The translations under genes and the position numbers were made by a program. Of a DNA stretch of 54,564 nucleotides, positions 48,362 to 54,564 are shown piece by piece. Under the pieces are notes generated by a model that was not told the origin of the DNA, searched no databases, and was given only the letters and a program-made list of their open reading frames with translations. The number at the start of each line of letters is the position of its first letter. Position 1 is the stretch's first letter. This DNA is from Corynebacterium sp. HMSC27B11 (GTDB taxonomy: Bacteria; Actinomycetota; Actinomycetes; Mycobacteriales; Mycobacteriaceae): positions 43,253 through 97,816 of the forward strand of contig NZ_KV823574.1 in NCBI RefSeq assembly GCF_001815985.1, written 5' to 3'.

Positions 48362-49531
48362 TTACTCGCCCTTAGCCAGCTTGCGGGAGATGATCTCCAG
48401 CATGATCTCGTTCGGGCCACCGTAGATCGGCTGGACGCGGGAGTCCAGGTAGTGGGTAGCGATCGGGTACTCCATCATGAAGCCGTAGCCACCGTGCAAC
48501 TGCAGTGCCTGGTTCACGACCTCGATCTGCAGCTCGGTGGTGTGGTACTTCGCCATCGCAGCGGTGGTCTCGTCCAGCTCGCCCTTGACCTTGGCCTCGA
48601 TGCAGGCATCGACGAAGGACTGTGCAGCCTGCAGGCCCTGGACCATCTTGGCCAGCTCCCAGCGGTAGGCCTGGTGGTCGACCAGACGGTTGCCGAAGGT
48701 CTTGCGGTCCTGGGAGTGCTGGTACACCAGGTCGAAGGCGCGACGGGAGGTCGCGACGGAGCCCACGGCGATGGACAGGCGCTCCTGAGCCAGGTTGTGA
48801 CGCAGGTAGCCGAAGCCAGCACCGCGCTCGCCCAGCAGGTTCTCAGCTGGGACCTGGACGTTCTCGAAGGAGAGCTCGGCGGTGTCCTGGGACTTCAGGC
48901 CGACCTTCTTCAGCGGGCCGGTCTTGGTGTAGCCCTCCATGCCGTCCTCAACGATGAGCAGGGAGATGCCGGCGCGGCCCTTCTCCGGGTCGGTGATGGC
49001 GACGATGATGGTGAAGTCCGCCTGGACACCGTTGGAGATGAAGGTCTTGGCACCGTTGACGGTGAAGGAGCCGTCGCCGTTGTCGCGGGCCAGGGTGCGG
49101 ATGCCAGCCAGGTCGGCGCCGGCCTCCGGCTCGGTCATGGCGATTGCGGCGATCTTCTCACCGGAGCACAGTGGCTTGAGGAAGCGCTCCTTCTGCTCGT
49201 CGTTGGCGAAGCGCTGCAGGTATGGGATGACCAGGTCGTTGATGGTCTGGATGCCCACGATGATGGAGCCGGAGTCTGCCTTGGCGAGCTCCTCGGTCAG
49301 CACGGCGTTGAAGCGGTAGTCGTTCATTCCGCCGCCGCCCCACTGCTCGTCGACCTCCATGCCCAGCAGGCCCATGTCCCCGGCTTTCTTGAACATCTCG
49401 CGGTCGACGTAGCCCTGGTCGTGCCAGCGCTCGACGTTCGGGCGGATTTCGGTCTCCACGAAGCCGCGGACGGCCTCGCGGAACATCTCGTGCTCTTCGT
49501 TGAACAGGGTGCGCGGAAGGTAGTTCTTCAT
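48362..49531 (-). CDS. Acyl-CoA dehydrogenase
   Basis: FAD enzyme that introduces a trans-2 double bond into acyl-CoA. 389 residues, full length. MTEPEAGADLAGIRT and FISNGVQADFTIIVA are the FAD-binding segments; the arginine-rich helix is RKTFGNRLVDHQA; LHGGYGFMMEYPIATHYLDSRVQPIYGGPNEIMLE closes the fold. The YGGPNEIM ending matches the long-chain/isovaleryl branch, where Gly replaces the MCAD catalytic Glu and the base comes from another helix. ATG 49531 has GAGAGGA 4 nt upstream. A DtxR-like box lies 155 bp upstream. The substrate is likely long- or branched-chain acyl-CoA; I cannot refine it. Confidence 0.92.
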   Translation of the reverse strand: MKNYLPRTLFNEEHEMFREAVRGFVETEIRPNVERWHDQGYVDREMFKKAGDMGLLGMEVDEQWGGGGMNDYRFNAVLTEELAKADSGSIIVGIQTINDLVIPYLQRFANDEQKERFLKPLCSGEKIAAIAMTEPEAGADLAGIRTLARDNGDGSFTVNGAKTFISNGVQADFTIIVAITDPEKGRAGISLLIVEDGMEGYTKTGPLKKVGLKSQDTAELSFENVQVPAENLLGERGAGFGYLRHNLAQERLSIAVGSVATSRRAFDLVYQHSQDRKTFGNRLVDHQAYRWELAKMVQGLQAAQSFVDACIEAKVKGELDETTAAMAKYHTTELQIEVVNQALQLHGGYGFMMEYPIATHYLDSRVQPIYGGPNEIMLEIISRKLAKGE

Positions 49532-49685
49532 GTTGTCCTCTCCGGAAGTCGGGGGATGTTCGGTGAAAGAGCCGGAACAGTTCGCACTGTGATCCAGAAC
49601 TCTTAATGCTTATGTTCATAGTAACGCTTTGTGGCCTCAGTCACCTATTTATGAAGAAATATTTTTTAAACCCTTGTGTGTGAAC

Positions 49686-49704
49686 TTAGGTAATGCTAAC
49701 CTCA
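49686..49704. promoter_or_regulatory. DtxR-type iron box
   Basis: TTAGGTAATGCTAACCTCA matches 16 of 19 positions of the DtxR consensus TWAGGTTAGSCTAACCTWA, including both TTAGGT and TAACCT half-sites. No siderophore or iron-uptake gene is adjacent. Confidence 0.6.
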
Positions 49705-49916
49705 AATCAGCGCCCACGGGGGATTATCTCACGAGGTGCGCCAGTAGTGGATAGTCGTTTTCTGCCGCGCCGCTCGGGAAGGCTCCTCTTCTCGCCTCGC
49801 CCGAGCAACTTGTCACGGCGCGAATGGAAGCGATGGGTTGAAAAGCTGCCGTGGCCTAGTCACCCACGGCGGTAACAAAAGGGGTACACCCGGTGTCGTC
49901 GCACGGGTGCCAAAAA

Positions 49917-49962
49917 CTCAGGCGGGGCTTTAAGCATCACAGTGCTTAAAGCCCCGCCTGAG
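49917..49962 (-). terminator. Terminator of the DUF5997 gene
   Basis: 20-bp perfect stem CTCAGGCGGGGCTTTAAGCA (49917-49936) / 49943-49962, loop TCACAG. On the minus strand it is followed by TTTTTGG, a good U-tract. Confidence 0.85.
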
Positions 49963-49999
49963 CTTTCCGTGAAATCGTCAACCCCCCAGCGCGGATGAC

Positions 50000-50359
50000 C
50001 TAGTTCTTGCCGCCTGGGCGATTTTCCGCCAGCGACTTCCGAGCCTCGCGCAGCCACTCCGGCTGGTTCTCCAGCAGCTCCTTGATCTCAGCGGTGGTCA
50101 GCGGCTTATCCAGATCATTCTTGCGCAGCGCAGTGATCGTAATGCCCAGCTTCCGCGCCACCTCCGGGCGTGGGTGGGGACCCTCGAGGCGTAGCTGCTG
50201 CAGCCACTCTGGTGGGTTCTGCTGCAGCTCCACGAATTCCTCGTGGGCCAGCGGGGTGTTCTGGAAATCCTCCGGGGCGGCCGGGAGGTAGATTCCCAAC
50301 TTCTTCGCCGCCGTCATTGGCTTCATCTTTGGCCCCTTGGAGACCTTCTTATCTGTCAT
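50000..50359 (-). CDS. DUF5997 family protein
   Basis: 119 residues, soluble and basic. Two similar helical units are visible: AAKKLGIYLPAAPEDFQNTPLAHEEFVELQQNPPEWLQQLRLEGPHPRP and ARKLGITITALRKNDLDKPLTTAEIKELLENQPEWLREAR, both containing LGI-x...-(T/L)A-E...-NPPEWL/NQPEWL. So the protein looks like an internal duplication of a ~45-residue helical module. This matches the small actinobacterial family DUF5997, of unknown function. ATG 50359 is fixed by AGGAG 6-7 nt upstream. It is transcribed divergently from the LysR-like ligand-binding protein gene at 50553, and this pairing may be functional. Confidence 0.85.
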   Translation of the reverse strand: MTDKKVSKGPKMKPMTAAKKLGIYLPAAPEDFQNTPLAHEEFVELQQNPPEWLQQLRLEGPHPRPEVARKLGITITALRKNDLDKPLTTAEIKELLENQPEWLREARKSLAENRPGGKN

Positions 50360-50540
50360 TGCCACTCCTGAAGGCTCAGCCATTGTGTGCCGAGCTGATA
50401 ATTCTCTCGTCCGCGCGCCGCCAGTAGCGGCGCTGCGCATACTCAACTTTTCCGTCACCCATTCTAGAGCCAAGTGCCCGTTAACCCCGCCTCCCGGCAA
50501 CCTGGCCTGACATTCCTTAAGTACCCCAGGGACCTCGCGA

Positions 50541-50546
50541 TAGGAT
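50541..50546 (+). promoter_or_regulatory. Candidate -10 element (50553 gene)
   Basis: TAGGAT with a 6-nt gap (GGCCCC) to ATG 50553; leaderless mRNA likely. Confidence 0.45.
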
Positions 50547-50552
50547 GGCCCC

Positions 50553-51365
50553 ATGGCTCAGCTCGCCCCGCGCTACCTCCGCGTCGTCTTCAGCCCCGGC
50601 ATCAACCCGGACAAGTGGTTCGCTCGCTTCGACGATCGCGTCCCCGGATGGCGAAGCGCTGGCGCTGCCGCGGACGACCCGCTGACATACATCAACAACG
50701 GAGAAGCGGACGTTGCGATCGTCCGTCTCGGTCAAGGTGGCGTACAGAAGGAAAAATTCCACACTGTGACCCTCTATGAGGAACAAATGGGTGTGGCCGC
50801 CCCCAAAGAGCACCCGATCGAGGTGATGGACCGGGTCAAGTGGGCCGAACTCTCCGACGAGATGTTCATGTACACCACACCCGCCGACGGCATCGACGAC
50901 CTGCTCAAACTCCGCGAAATGCTGGGCGTTGTCGCAGCCAACGTCGGAATCGCCGTCGCACCCCGCCCCCTCCTGCGGGCCCTAAGAACCAGGGGAGTGG
51001 TCAACCGCGAGCTCCTGCTCCCCGCACCGCGAGACGAAGATCCGGACGCAGGCGCAGTCGATAGCGCGGCGGTAAGCGGTGAGGAGAAGGGCACCGCGCC
51101 CGGTCCAGAGCTGCCCGGCACGACCGTCGTCGCCGTCGTTTGGCTGAAAGAGCGGGATGCCGAGGAAATACAGGAATTCGTCGGCATCTGCCGCGGCCGA
51201 AAGGCCGGAAGCAGCCGCGGGGAACTCAGCGGCGCGGAACAGAAACGAGCCGCTCGCACACCAAAAAACGCGACGTCGTCGACAACCACCCCACGCCGAG
51301 CCCGCGGGCGCGCAGGGGCGCGCAAGAAAAGCGGCAAGAAAAATTGGAAAGGCCGCCGGCACTAA
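50553..51365 (+). CDS. Orphan LysR-type substrate-binding domain protein with basic tail
   Basis: 270 residues. Residues 1-215 look like a LysR-family periplasmic-type ligand-binding domain: YLRVVFSPGINPDKWFARF, NNGEADVAIVRLGQGG, VTLYEEQMGVAAPKEHPIE, VVAANVGIAVAPRPLLRAL, TTVVAVVWLKERDAEEIQEFVGI. There is no N-terminal HTH and no signal peptide, so it is cytoplasmic and not itself a classic regulator. Residues about 225-270 are a Lys/Arg/Ala/Thr-rich tail (TPRRARGRAGARKKSGKKNW) that resembles nucleic-acid-binding tails. An insert near 150-185 is acidic. Divergent from the DUF5997 gene; the GNAT gene starts 15 nt after the stop. Confidence 0.82.
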   Translation: MAQLAPRYLRVVFSPGINPDKWFARFDDRVPGWRSAGAAADDPLTYINNGEADVAIVRLGQGGVQKEKFHTVTLYEEQMGVAAPKEHPIEVMDRVKWAELSDEMFMYTTPADGIDDLLKLREMLGVVAANVGIAVAPRPLLRALRTRGVVNRELLLPAPRDEDPDAGAVDSAAVSGEEKGTAPGPELPGTTVVAVVWLKERDAEEIQEFVGICRGRKAGSSRGELSGAEQKRAARTPKNATSSTTTPRRARGRAGARKKSGKKNWKGRRH

Positions 51366-51367
51366 GG

Positions 51368-51373
51368 CAGAAT
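51368..51373 (+). promoter_or_regulatory. Candidate -10 element (GNAT gene)
   Basis: CAGAAT with a 7-nt gap to ATG 51381 and no SD. Confidence 0.35.
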
Positions 51374-51380
51374 CTGTGCC

Positions 51381-51995
51381 ATGACGACCGTGGGTAAGAA
51401 CACTCCAGAGACGACGGGCGGATCCGAGCCGAAGATCCAGGACGTCGAAAGCCCGAAGCGCGCAGAAGACAGCATCATCATCCGCAACCTCCGCGAAGAG
51501 GACTACCCGGAGGTGCGCGCCATCCTGCAAGAAGGCATGAACACCGGCGAAGCCACCTTCGAGGCCGAAGCCCCCGAATGGGAGGACTTCCGGGCAGCGC
51601 GCCTGCTGGAACTGACCTTCGTCGCTGAAGACGAAGCCACCGGCAAGATCCTCGGCTGGATCGCTGCCTCCCCAGCCAGCCAGCGCGAAGTCTTCCACGG
51701 CGTGATCGAGGACTCGATCTACATGTCCAGCGACGCCAAGGGGCGTGGCGTAGGCGGCAAGCTGCTCGACACCCTCATCGCCGAGGCCACCAAGGCCGGC
51801 CGCTGGTCCATCCACTCCCACATCTTCCCGGAGAATGAAGGCTCCGTGCGCCTGCACGTCTCCCGCGGATTCGAACTCGTTGGGACCTTCCACTCCATGG
51901 CGAAGATGAGCTACGGGCCCAAGAAGGACGTCTGGCGTGATAACCAGGTCTACGAGCTCGTCCTCGAGGAAGGCCCCGCCCGCAACGGCGAATAA
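51381..51995 (+). CDS. GNAT family N-acetyltransferase, Pat/YncA-like
   Basis: 204 residues. After a ~28-residue hydrophilic leader comes IIIRNLREEDYPEVRAILQEGMNTGEATFEAEAP, the opening of phosphinothricin- and methionine-sulfone-acetyltransferase-like proteins; the acetyl-CoA pyrophosphate loop is DAKGRGVGGKLLDTLI (about 116-131), then SHIFPENEGSVRLHVSRGFELVGTF, the family's C-terminal strand. IEDSIYMSSDAKG confirms the subgroup. It may detoxify an amino-acid analogue, but enzymes of this group have varied substrates. A few nt downstream of the LysR-like gene but with its own -10-like element; repeats follow before the convergent exporter. Confidence 0.88.
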   Translation: MTTVGKNTPETTGGSEPKIQDVESPKRAEDSIIIRNLREEDYPEVRAILQEGMNTGEATFEAEAPEWEDFRAARLLELTFVAEDEATGKILGWIAASPASQREVFHGVIEDSIYMSSDAKGRGVGGKLLDTLIAEATKAGRWSIHSHIFPENEGSVRLHVSRGFELVGTFHSMAKMSYGPKKDVWRDNQVYELVLEEGPARNGE

Positions 51996-52002
51996 TCCCC
52001 CT

Positions 52003-52048
52003 GCCCAGCTGAGACGCCTCGCTAGGATAGCGTCTCGCTGAGGCGCTG
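52003..52048. repeat. Direct repeat copy A (duplicated exporter 3' end)
   Basis: GCCCAGCTGAGACGCC, an 8-nt variable part, then TAGCGTCTCGCTGAG and CGCTG. 59 bp from copy B. Internal inverted repeat CAGCTGAGACGC/GCGTCTCGCTG can fold as a hairpin. Confidence 0.85.
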
Positions 52049-52061
52049 TGTCTGATGTCGC

Positions 52062-52107
52062 GCCCAGCTGAGACGCCGTATTAGTCTAGCGTCTCGCTGA
52101 GCCGCTG
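52062..52107. repeat. Direct repeat copy B (contains the exporter stop codon)
   Basis: Same conserved halves as copy A with a different 8-nt centre (GTATTAGT). On the minus strand it encodes the last residues of the exporter (RLSETLD-stop); copy A would encode RLSETLS-stop. Confidence 0.85.
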
Positions 52108-53640
52108 GGGCCGAATAAAGACCAGCACCAACCCCGCCACCAGCATCGCCGGCGCCAACCACCCCAACACCGGCACCAGCGCATCGTTATACGCGCCCAC
52201 CACAGCATCCCGCACCGGATCCGGCAGCTCGTGCACCGCATGCGGCGTCAAACTGTGTTGACCGCCATGGGCGAACTTCTCCGCGTACGGCGCCGCCGCA
52301 GGTCCCATCGCAGCCAGCGCCTCCGGCAGCCGCTGCGACATAAACTCGCCGGCACGGTGGCTGAACAAGCTGCCCACCACCGCGGCACCCACCGAACCGC
52401 CGATCTGGCGGAAGAAATTATTCGCCGCCGTCGCGGTACCCACAATCTTGATGGGGAAGGTGTTCTGCACCACCAGCGTCAGGATCGGCACCGTCAAGCC
52501 CAACCCCACGCCAAATACCGCGAGGCACAGCCCGAGATACTTCATCGAGGAATCCGGGGTCAGCCGCCCCACCATCACCAACGCGACCGTCGCGATCCCC
52601 AGGCCCACAACGGGAAAGTACTTGTACTTGCCTGTGCTCGAGATATAACGCCCCGACGCCGTCGAGGAGATCAGCATCCCGGCCATCATCGGGATCATCA
52701 TGAGCCCCGCAGCCGTGGGGGACAGGCCGTGAATCATCTGGATATACGTCGGCAGATAAGCCATCGCACCGAACATCGCCACGCCAACGATGATGCTGGA
52801 GATCGTGGTCAGCGCGAAGTTGCGTACCCCGAAGAGCTTCGTCGGCAGCACCGGGTTCGCCACCCGCGGCTCAACCACCAGGAACAATGCGGTGGCCACG
52901 ATGGTGGTGCCCAGCAGCCCCAGGATGACCGGATCGGTCCAGCCGTAATCGCGGCCACCCCACGTCAGCGCCAGGATCAGCGTGCTCGTTGCGGCGGCCA
53001 ACAGCACCGAGCCGAACCAGTCGAAAGGTGCGCGCTGCCCGCGCCGCGGCAACTTCAGCGCGAACGCCGAGAGAGTGAAGGCGATGACCGCCAGGGGCAC
53101 GTTGAACCACAGTGCCCACCGCCAGCCTGGGCCGTCGGTAAAGAATCCACCCAGCAGGGGCCCAAGCACGCTCGATAGGCCAAAGACCGCGCCCATGAGC
53201 CCCATGTACTTGCCGCGCTCGCGGGCCGGGACCACGTCGGCGATGATCGCCTGGGAGAGCACCATCAGGCCACCACCGCCCACGCCCTGCACCGCGCGGG
53301 CGAGGATCATCATCCCCATGGACTGCGCATTCGCACCGATCACCGAGCCGAGCAGGAAGACCGCAATCGCGAACAGATACAGCGGCTTACGTCCCAGCTG
53401 ATCGCCGAGCTTGCCGTAGATCGGCATGCCAATGGTCATCGTCACCAAAAACGCGGTGATGACCCAGCTCATCTTGTCCGCCCCGCCCAGCTCGCCAACC
53501 AGCGTCGGCAGTGCCGTGGCGAAGATCATCTGCCCCAGCGAGGACATGAGCATGCCGATCATCAGCGAGGCGAAAACCAGCGGGACGTTATTTTGTTTGC
53601 GGTAGTCCTTTCCGGGGGCGGTGGACGCGGTATCTGTCAT
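52081..53640 (-). CDS. MFS drug exporter, DHA2 (EmrB/QacA, 14-TM) family
   Basis: 519 residues with about 14 hydrophobic segments. MSSLGQMIFATALPTLVGELGG in TM1, the motif A segment GKLGDQLGRKPLY after TM2, ARAVQGVGGGGLMVLSQAIIADVVPARERGKYMG (motif B region) and LGPLLGGFFTDGPGWRWALWFNVPLA (motif C/GxxxGPxxGG) are all typical of the drug:H+ antiporter-2 family. A long extracytoplasmic loop lies before the last helix (HGGQHSLTPHAVHELPDPV). ATG 53640 follows AGGAAGAAAAG on the minus strand. The TetR gene upstream on the same strand is probably its regulator. Substrate range unknown. Confidence 0.92.
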   Translation of the reverse strand: MTDTASTAPGKDYRKQNNVPLVFASLMIGMLMSSLGQMIFATALPTLVGELGGADKMSWVITAFLVTMTIGMPIYGKLGDQLGRKPLYLFAIAVFLLGSVIGANAQSMGMMILARAVQGVGGGGLMVLSQAIIADVVPARERGKYMGLMGAVFGLSSVLGPLLGGFFTDGPGWRWALWFNVPLAVIAFTLSAFALKLPRRGQRAPFDWFGSVLLAAATSTLILALTWGGRDYGWTDPVILGLLGTTIVATALFLVVEPRVANPVLPTKLFGVRNFALTTISSIIVGVAMFGAMAYLPTYIQMIHGLSPTAAGLMMIPMMAGMLISSTASGRYISSTGKYKYFPVVGLGIATVALVMVGRLTPDSSMKYLGLCLAVFGVGLGLTVPILTLVVQNTFPIKIVGTATAANNFFRQIGGSVGAAVVGSLFSHRAGEFMSQRLPEALAAMGPAAAPYAEKFAHGGQHSLTPHAVHELPDPVRDAVVGAYNDALVPVLGWLAPAMLVAGLVLVFIRPQRLSETLD

Positions 53641-53721
53641 CTTTTCTTCCTGCTGTTGGGTTCGTTGTTGTGATGTTTATGTCGGTTGGGGAGGGGACGA
53701 CGTCCCCGCCTGCAAGCTCGG

Positions 53722-54444
53722 TCACTCAAAGCTCAGCCGGTCGAAACCAGCATGGAGCGTGCCGAGGGCGCGGGTAGCGGCGGTGAAGGCCCCGGCGTCG
53801 GCGATGCCGCTATCGGAACTGTGCGCCAGGGCGAATGCGGACCACACCGTGGAGGTCACCATGTTGACCAGCAGATGCGCTTCTTGTTCGAGCGGTAGAT
53901 CCCGCAAGCTTCGATTGGCGGGGTGCTCGGTCAGGTTGGCGATAATGGCCTTCTTGAGGCGCTCCTTAGCCTCATGGAGCGAACGATGGCGGTCGTAGAG
54001 CAGCTCGGGGGATGTGCGAAGAAGCACGGCACGGCGCCGGGCGATCTCTCGGGAGAGCGCTGGGTCGATCGAACTGGCATGCCGCCGCTTCTGGACCTCA
54101 ATATGCGCCCTGCCGACGAGCTCCACCACCTGCGCCGGGAAGGGGAAGTCCTTCTCGGCGGACAATTCAGTGATCTCCGCGAGTAGGGCCGGGGTGACGA
54201 CGCTGGCTGACGGGCCGCTCAGCAGCTGGGCCTTGGATTCGAAGTAGTTGAAGAAGCTGCGGCGGCTAATATCCGCGCCTTCGCAAATCTGCTCCACGGT
54301 CACTTGATCCACGCCGTGCTCGAGGAAGAGGCGGGTGGCCACGTCCTCGATGGTGAGCGTGGTGTGGAGCCGGTTTCGCTCACGCCTTCCGGTCGGCGGG
54401 CCGGTGTGCTCGGGCCTAGGCTCGGGATCTGGGTGCTGTGTCAC
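53722..54444 (-). CDS. TetR family regulator of the adjacent exporter
   Basis: 240 residues. The HTH is LTIEDVATRLFLEHGVDQVTVEQICEGADISRRSFFNYFESKAQLL (about 30-75), a standard TetR domain; a ~25-residue Pro/Arg-rich leader precedes it. The remainder is helical (KRRHASSIDPALSREIARRRAVLLRTSPELL) with no identified ligand. It lies 81 nt upstream of the exporter on the same strand, the usual repressor-pump pair in which the drug relieves repression. GTG 54444 has no SD but follows TAATCT at a 7-nt gap, so probably leaderless. The inverted repeat at 54471-54482 would place an operator in the promoter. Confidence 0.88.
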   Translation of the reverse strand: MTQHPDPEPRPEHTGPPTGRRERNRLHTTLTIEDVATRLFLEHGVDQVTVEQICEGADISRRSFFNYFESKAQLLSGPSASVVTPALLAEITELSAEKDFPFPAQVVELVGRAHIEVQKRRHASSIDPALSREIARRRAVLLRTSPELLYDRHRSLHEAKERLKKAIIANLTEHPANRSLRDLPLEQEAHLLVNMVTSTVWSAFALAHSSDSGIADAGAFTAATRALGTLHAGFDRLSFE

Positions 54445-54451
54445 CCAAAAA

Positions 54452-54457
54452 AGATTA
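54452..54457 (-). promoter_or_regulatory. Candidate -10 element (leaderless TetR gene)
   Basis: TAATCT on the minus strand with a 7-nt gap to GTG 54444; TTGCGT about 18 nt further upstream may be the -35. Confidence 0.45.
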
Positions 54458-54470
54458 CGCTCAGTGCACT

Positions 54471-54482
54471 ATTGCACGCAAT
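54471..54482. promoter_or_regulatory. Candidate TetR operator
   Basis: ATTGC-AC-GCAAT inverted repeat overlapping the proposed -35, with flanking TGCA repeats. Consistent with autoregulation, but short. Confidence 0.3.
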
Positions 54483-54528
54483 GCAAAAATTTGTGAGATG
54501 GCCGATACTTCGGGCCGTAGGGCGGGTA

Positions 54529-54564
54529 CAAAAAACCGGCCGGGCCACGGGGATCCGTGGCCCG
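54529..54564 (-). terminator. Terminator of a minus-strand gene outside the window
   Basis: CGGGCCACGG (54541-54550), loop GGAT, CCGTGGCCCG (54555-54564); on the minus strand it is followed by CCGG then six T's (54535-54530). Confidence 0.75.

Larger units (their letters stand above)
49532..49999. other. 468-bp region between acyl-CoA dehydrogenase and DUF5997 genes
   Basis: It contains the acyl-CoA dehydrogenase leader, a minus-strand -10 candidate TACTAT (49618-49623), an AT-rich stretch (49640-49670), the DtxR-like box (49686-49704), a 60-codon plus-strand frame (49693-49875) with no recognisable product that I do not call a gene, and the terminator of the DUF5997 gene (49917-49962). A small iron-regulated RNA or a decayed gene is possible. 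Confidence 0.5.

Noticed and set aside
49693..49875. 60-codon plus-strand frame beginning inside the iron box.
   Set aside because: No SD, Arg/Pro/Ser-rich composition without a recognisable domain, and the start codon lies within the DtxR box. Kept only as part of the intergenic description.

Overview
The window is 54.6 kb of high-GC actinobacterial chromosome, almost certainly a Corynebacterium. The evidence is the corynebacterial order metG-tatD-rpf2-ksgA-ispE-ABC-F, the long GapB-type GAPDH, a mycothiol-conjugate amidase, an SH3-tailed DtxR-family regulator, a DtxR-type iron box, and two blocks that follow the Mycobacterium tuberculosis orders mfd-mazG-lpqU-eno-ftsB-DUF501-ppx-tRNALeu and greA-DUF4307-mca-(small membrane protein)-uppS...coaA-glyA. 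I cannot name the species. There are no rRNA genes, insertion sequences, prophages or CRISPR arrays; this is vertically inherited core chromosome with a few accessory genes.

Layout. 1-8.2 kb: end of metG, TatD nuclease, Rpf2 resuscitation factor, KsgA and IspE (overlapping by 4 nt), ABC-F ATPase, small monooxygenase, enoyl-CoA hydratase-type enzyme. 8.2-15.3 kb: TetR regulator, PPK2 polyphosphate kinase, membrane proteins, RF3 (minus), GapB. 15.4-22.6 kb, all minus: Pth, bL25, a cysteine-rich lipoprotein, Prs, GlmU, an MFS transporter and tRNA-Gln(UUG). 22.7-34.3 kb: Mfd, MazG, DtxR/MntR-like regulator, LpqU-like transglycosylase, enolase, FtsB/DivIC, DUF501, Ppx and a tRNA with a UAA anticodon, interrupted by one minus-strand gene of unknown function. 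34.4-41.3 kb: a second PPK2, SDR, aldehyde dehydrogenase, BI-1 family membrane protein, BCCT transporter. 41.3-48.3 kb: GreA, DUF4307, Mca, small membrane protein, cis-prenyltransferase, CoaA, GlyA, PncA. 48.3-54.5 kb (more accessory): acyl-CoA dehydrogenase with an orphan iron box upstream, DUF5997 and a LysR-type ligand-binding protein back to back, GNAT acetyltransferase, and a 14-TM drug exporter under a TetR regulator.

How the genes work together. Translation and its maintenance (MetG, KsgA, RF3, bL25, Pth, ABC-F, two tRNAs) sit beside precursor supply (IspE, UppS, GlmU, Prs, CoaA, GlyA, PncA), central glycolysis (GapB, Eno), envelope growth and resuscitation (Rpf2, LpqU-like, FtsB), and stress functions (Mfd, GreA, MazG, Mca, PPK2 x2, Ppx). 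PPK2, Ppx and a second PPK2 lie within 26 kb and between them could both use and hydrolyse polyphosphate.

The most striking pattern is regulatory. About sixteen genes have a -10-like hexamer ending 6-9 nt before the start codon and no convincing Shine-Dalgarno sequence, which predicts leaderless mRNAs; internal operon genes carry clear SDs instead. I did not find a convincing wholly new multi-gene system. The best leads are the orphan DtxR box at 49686, the short-variable-arm UAA tRNA, the tRNA-Gln terminator embedded in the MFS reading frame, and a 19-codon basic peptide coupled to the LpqU-like gene.
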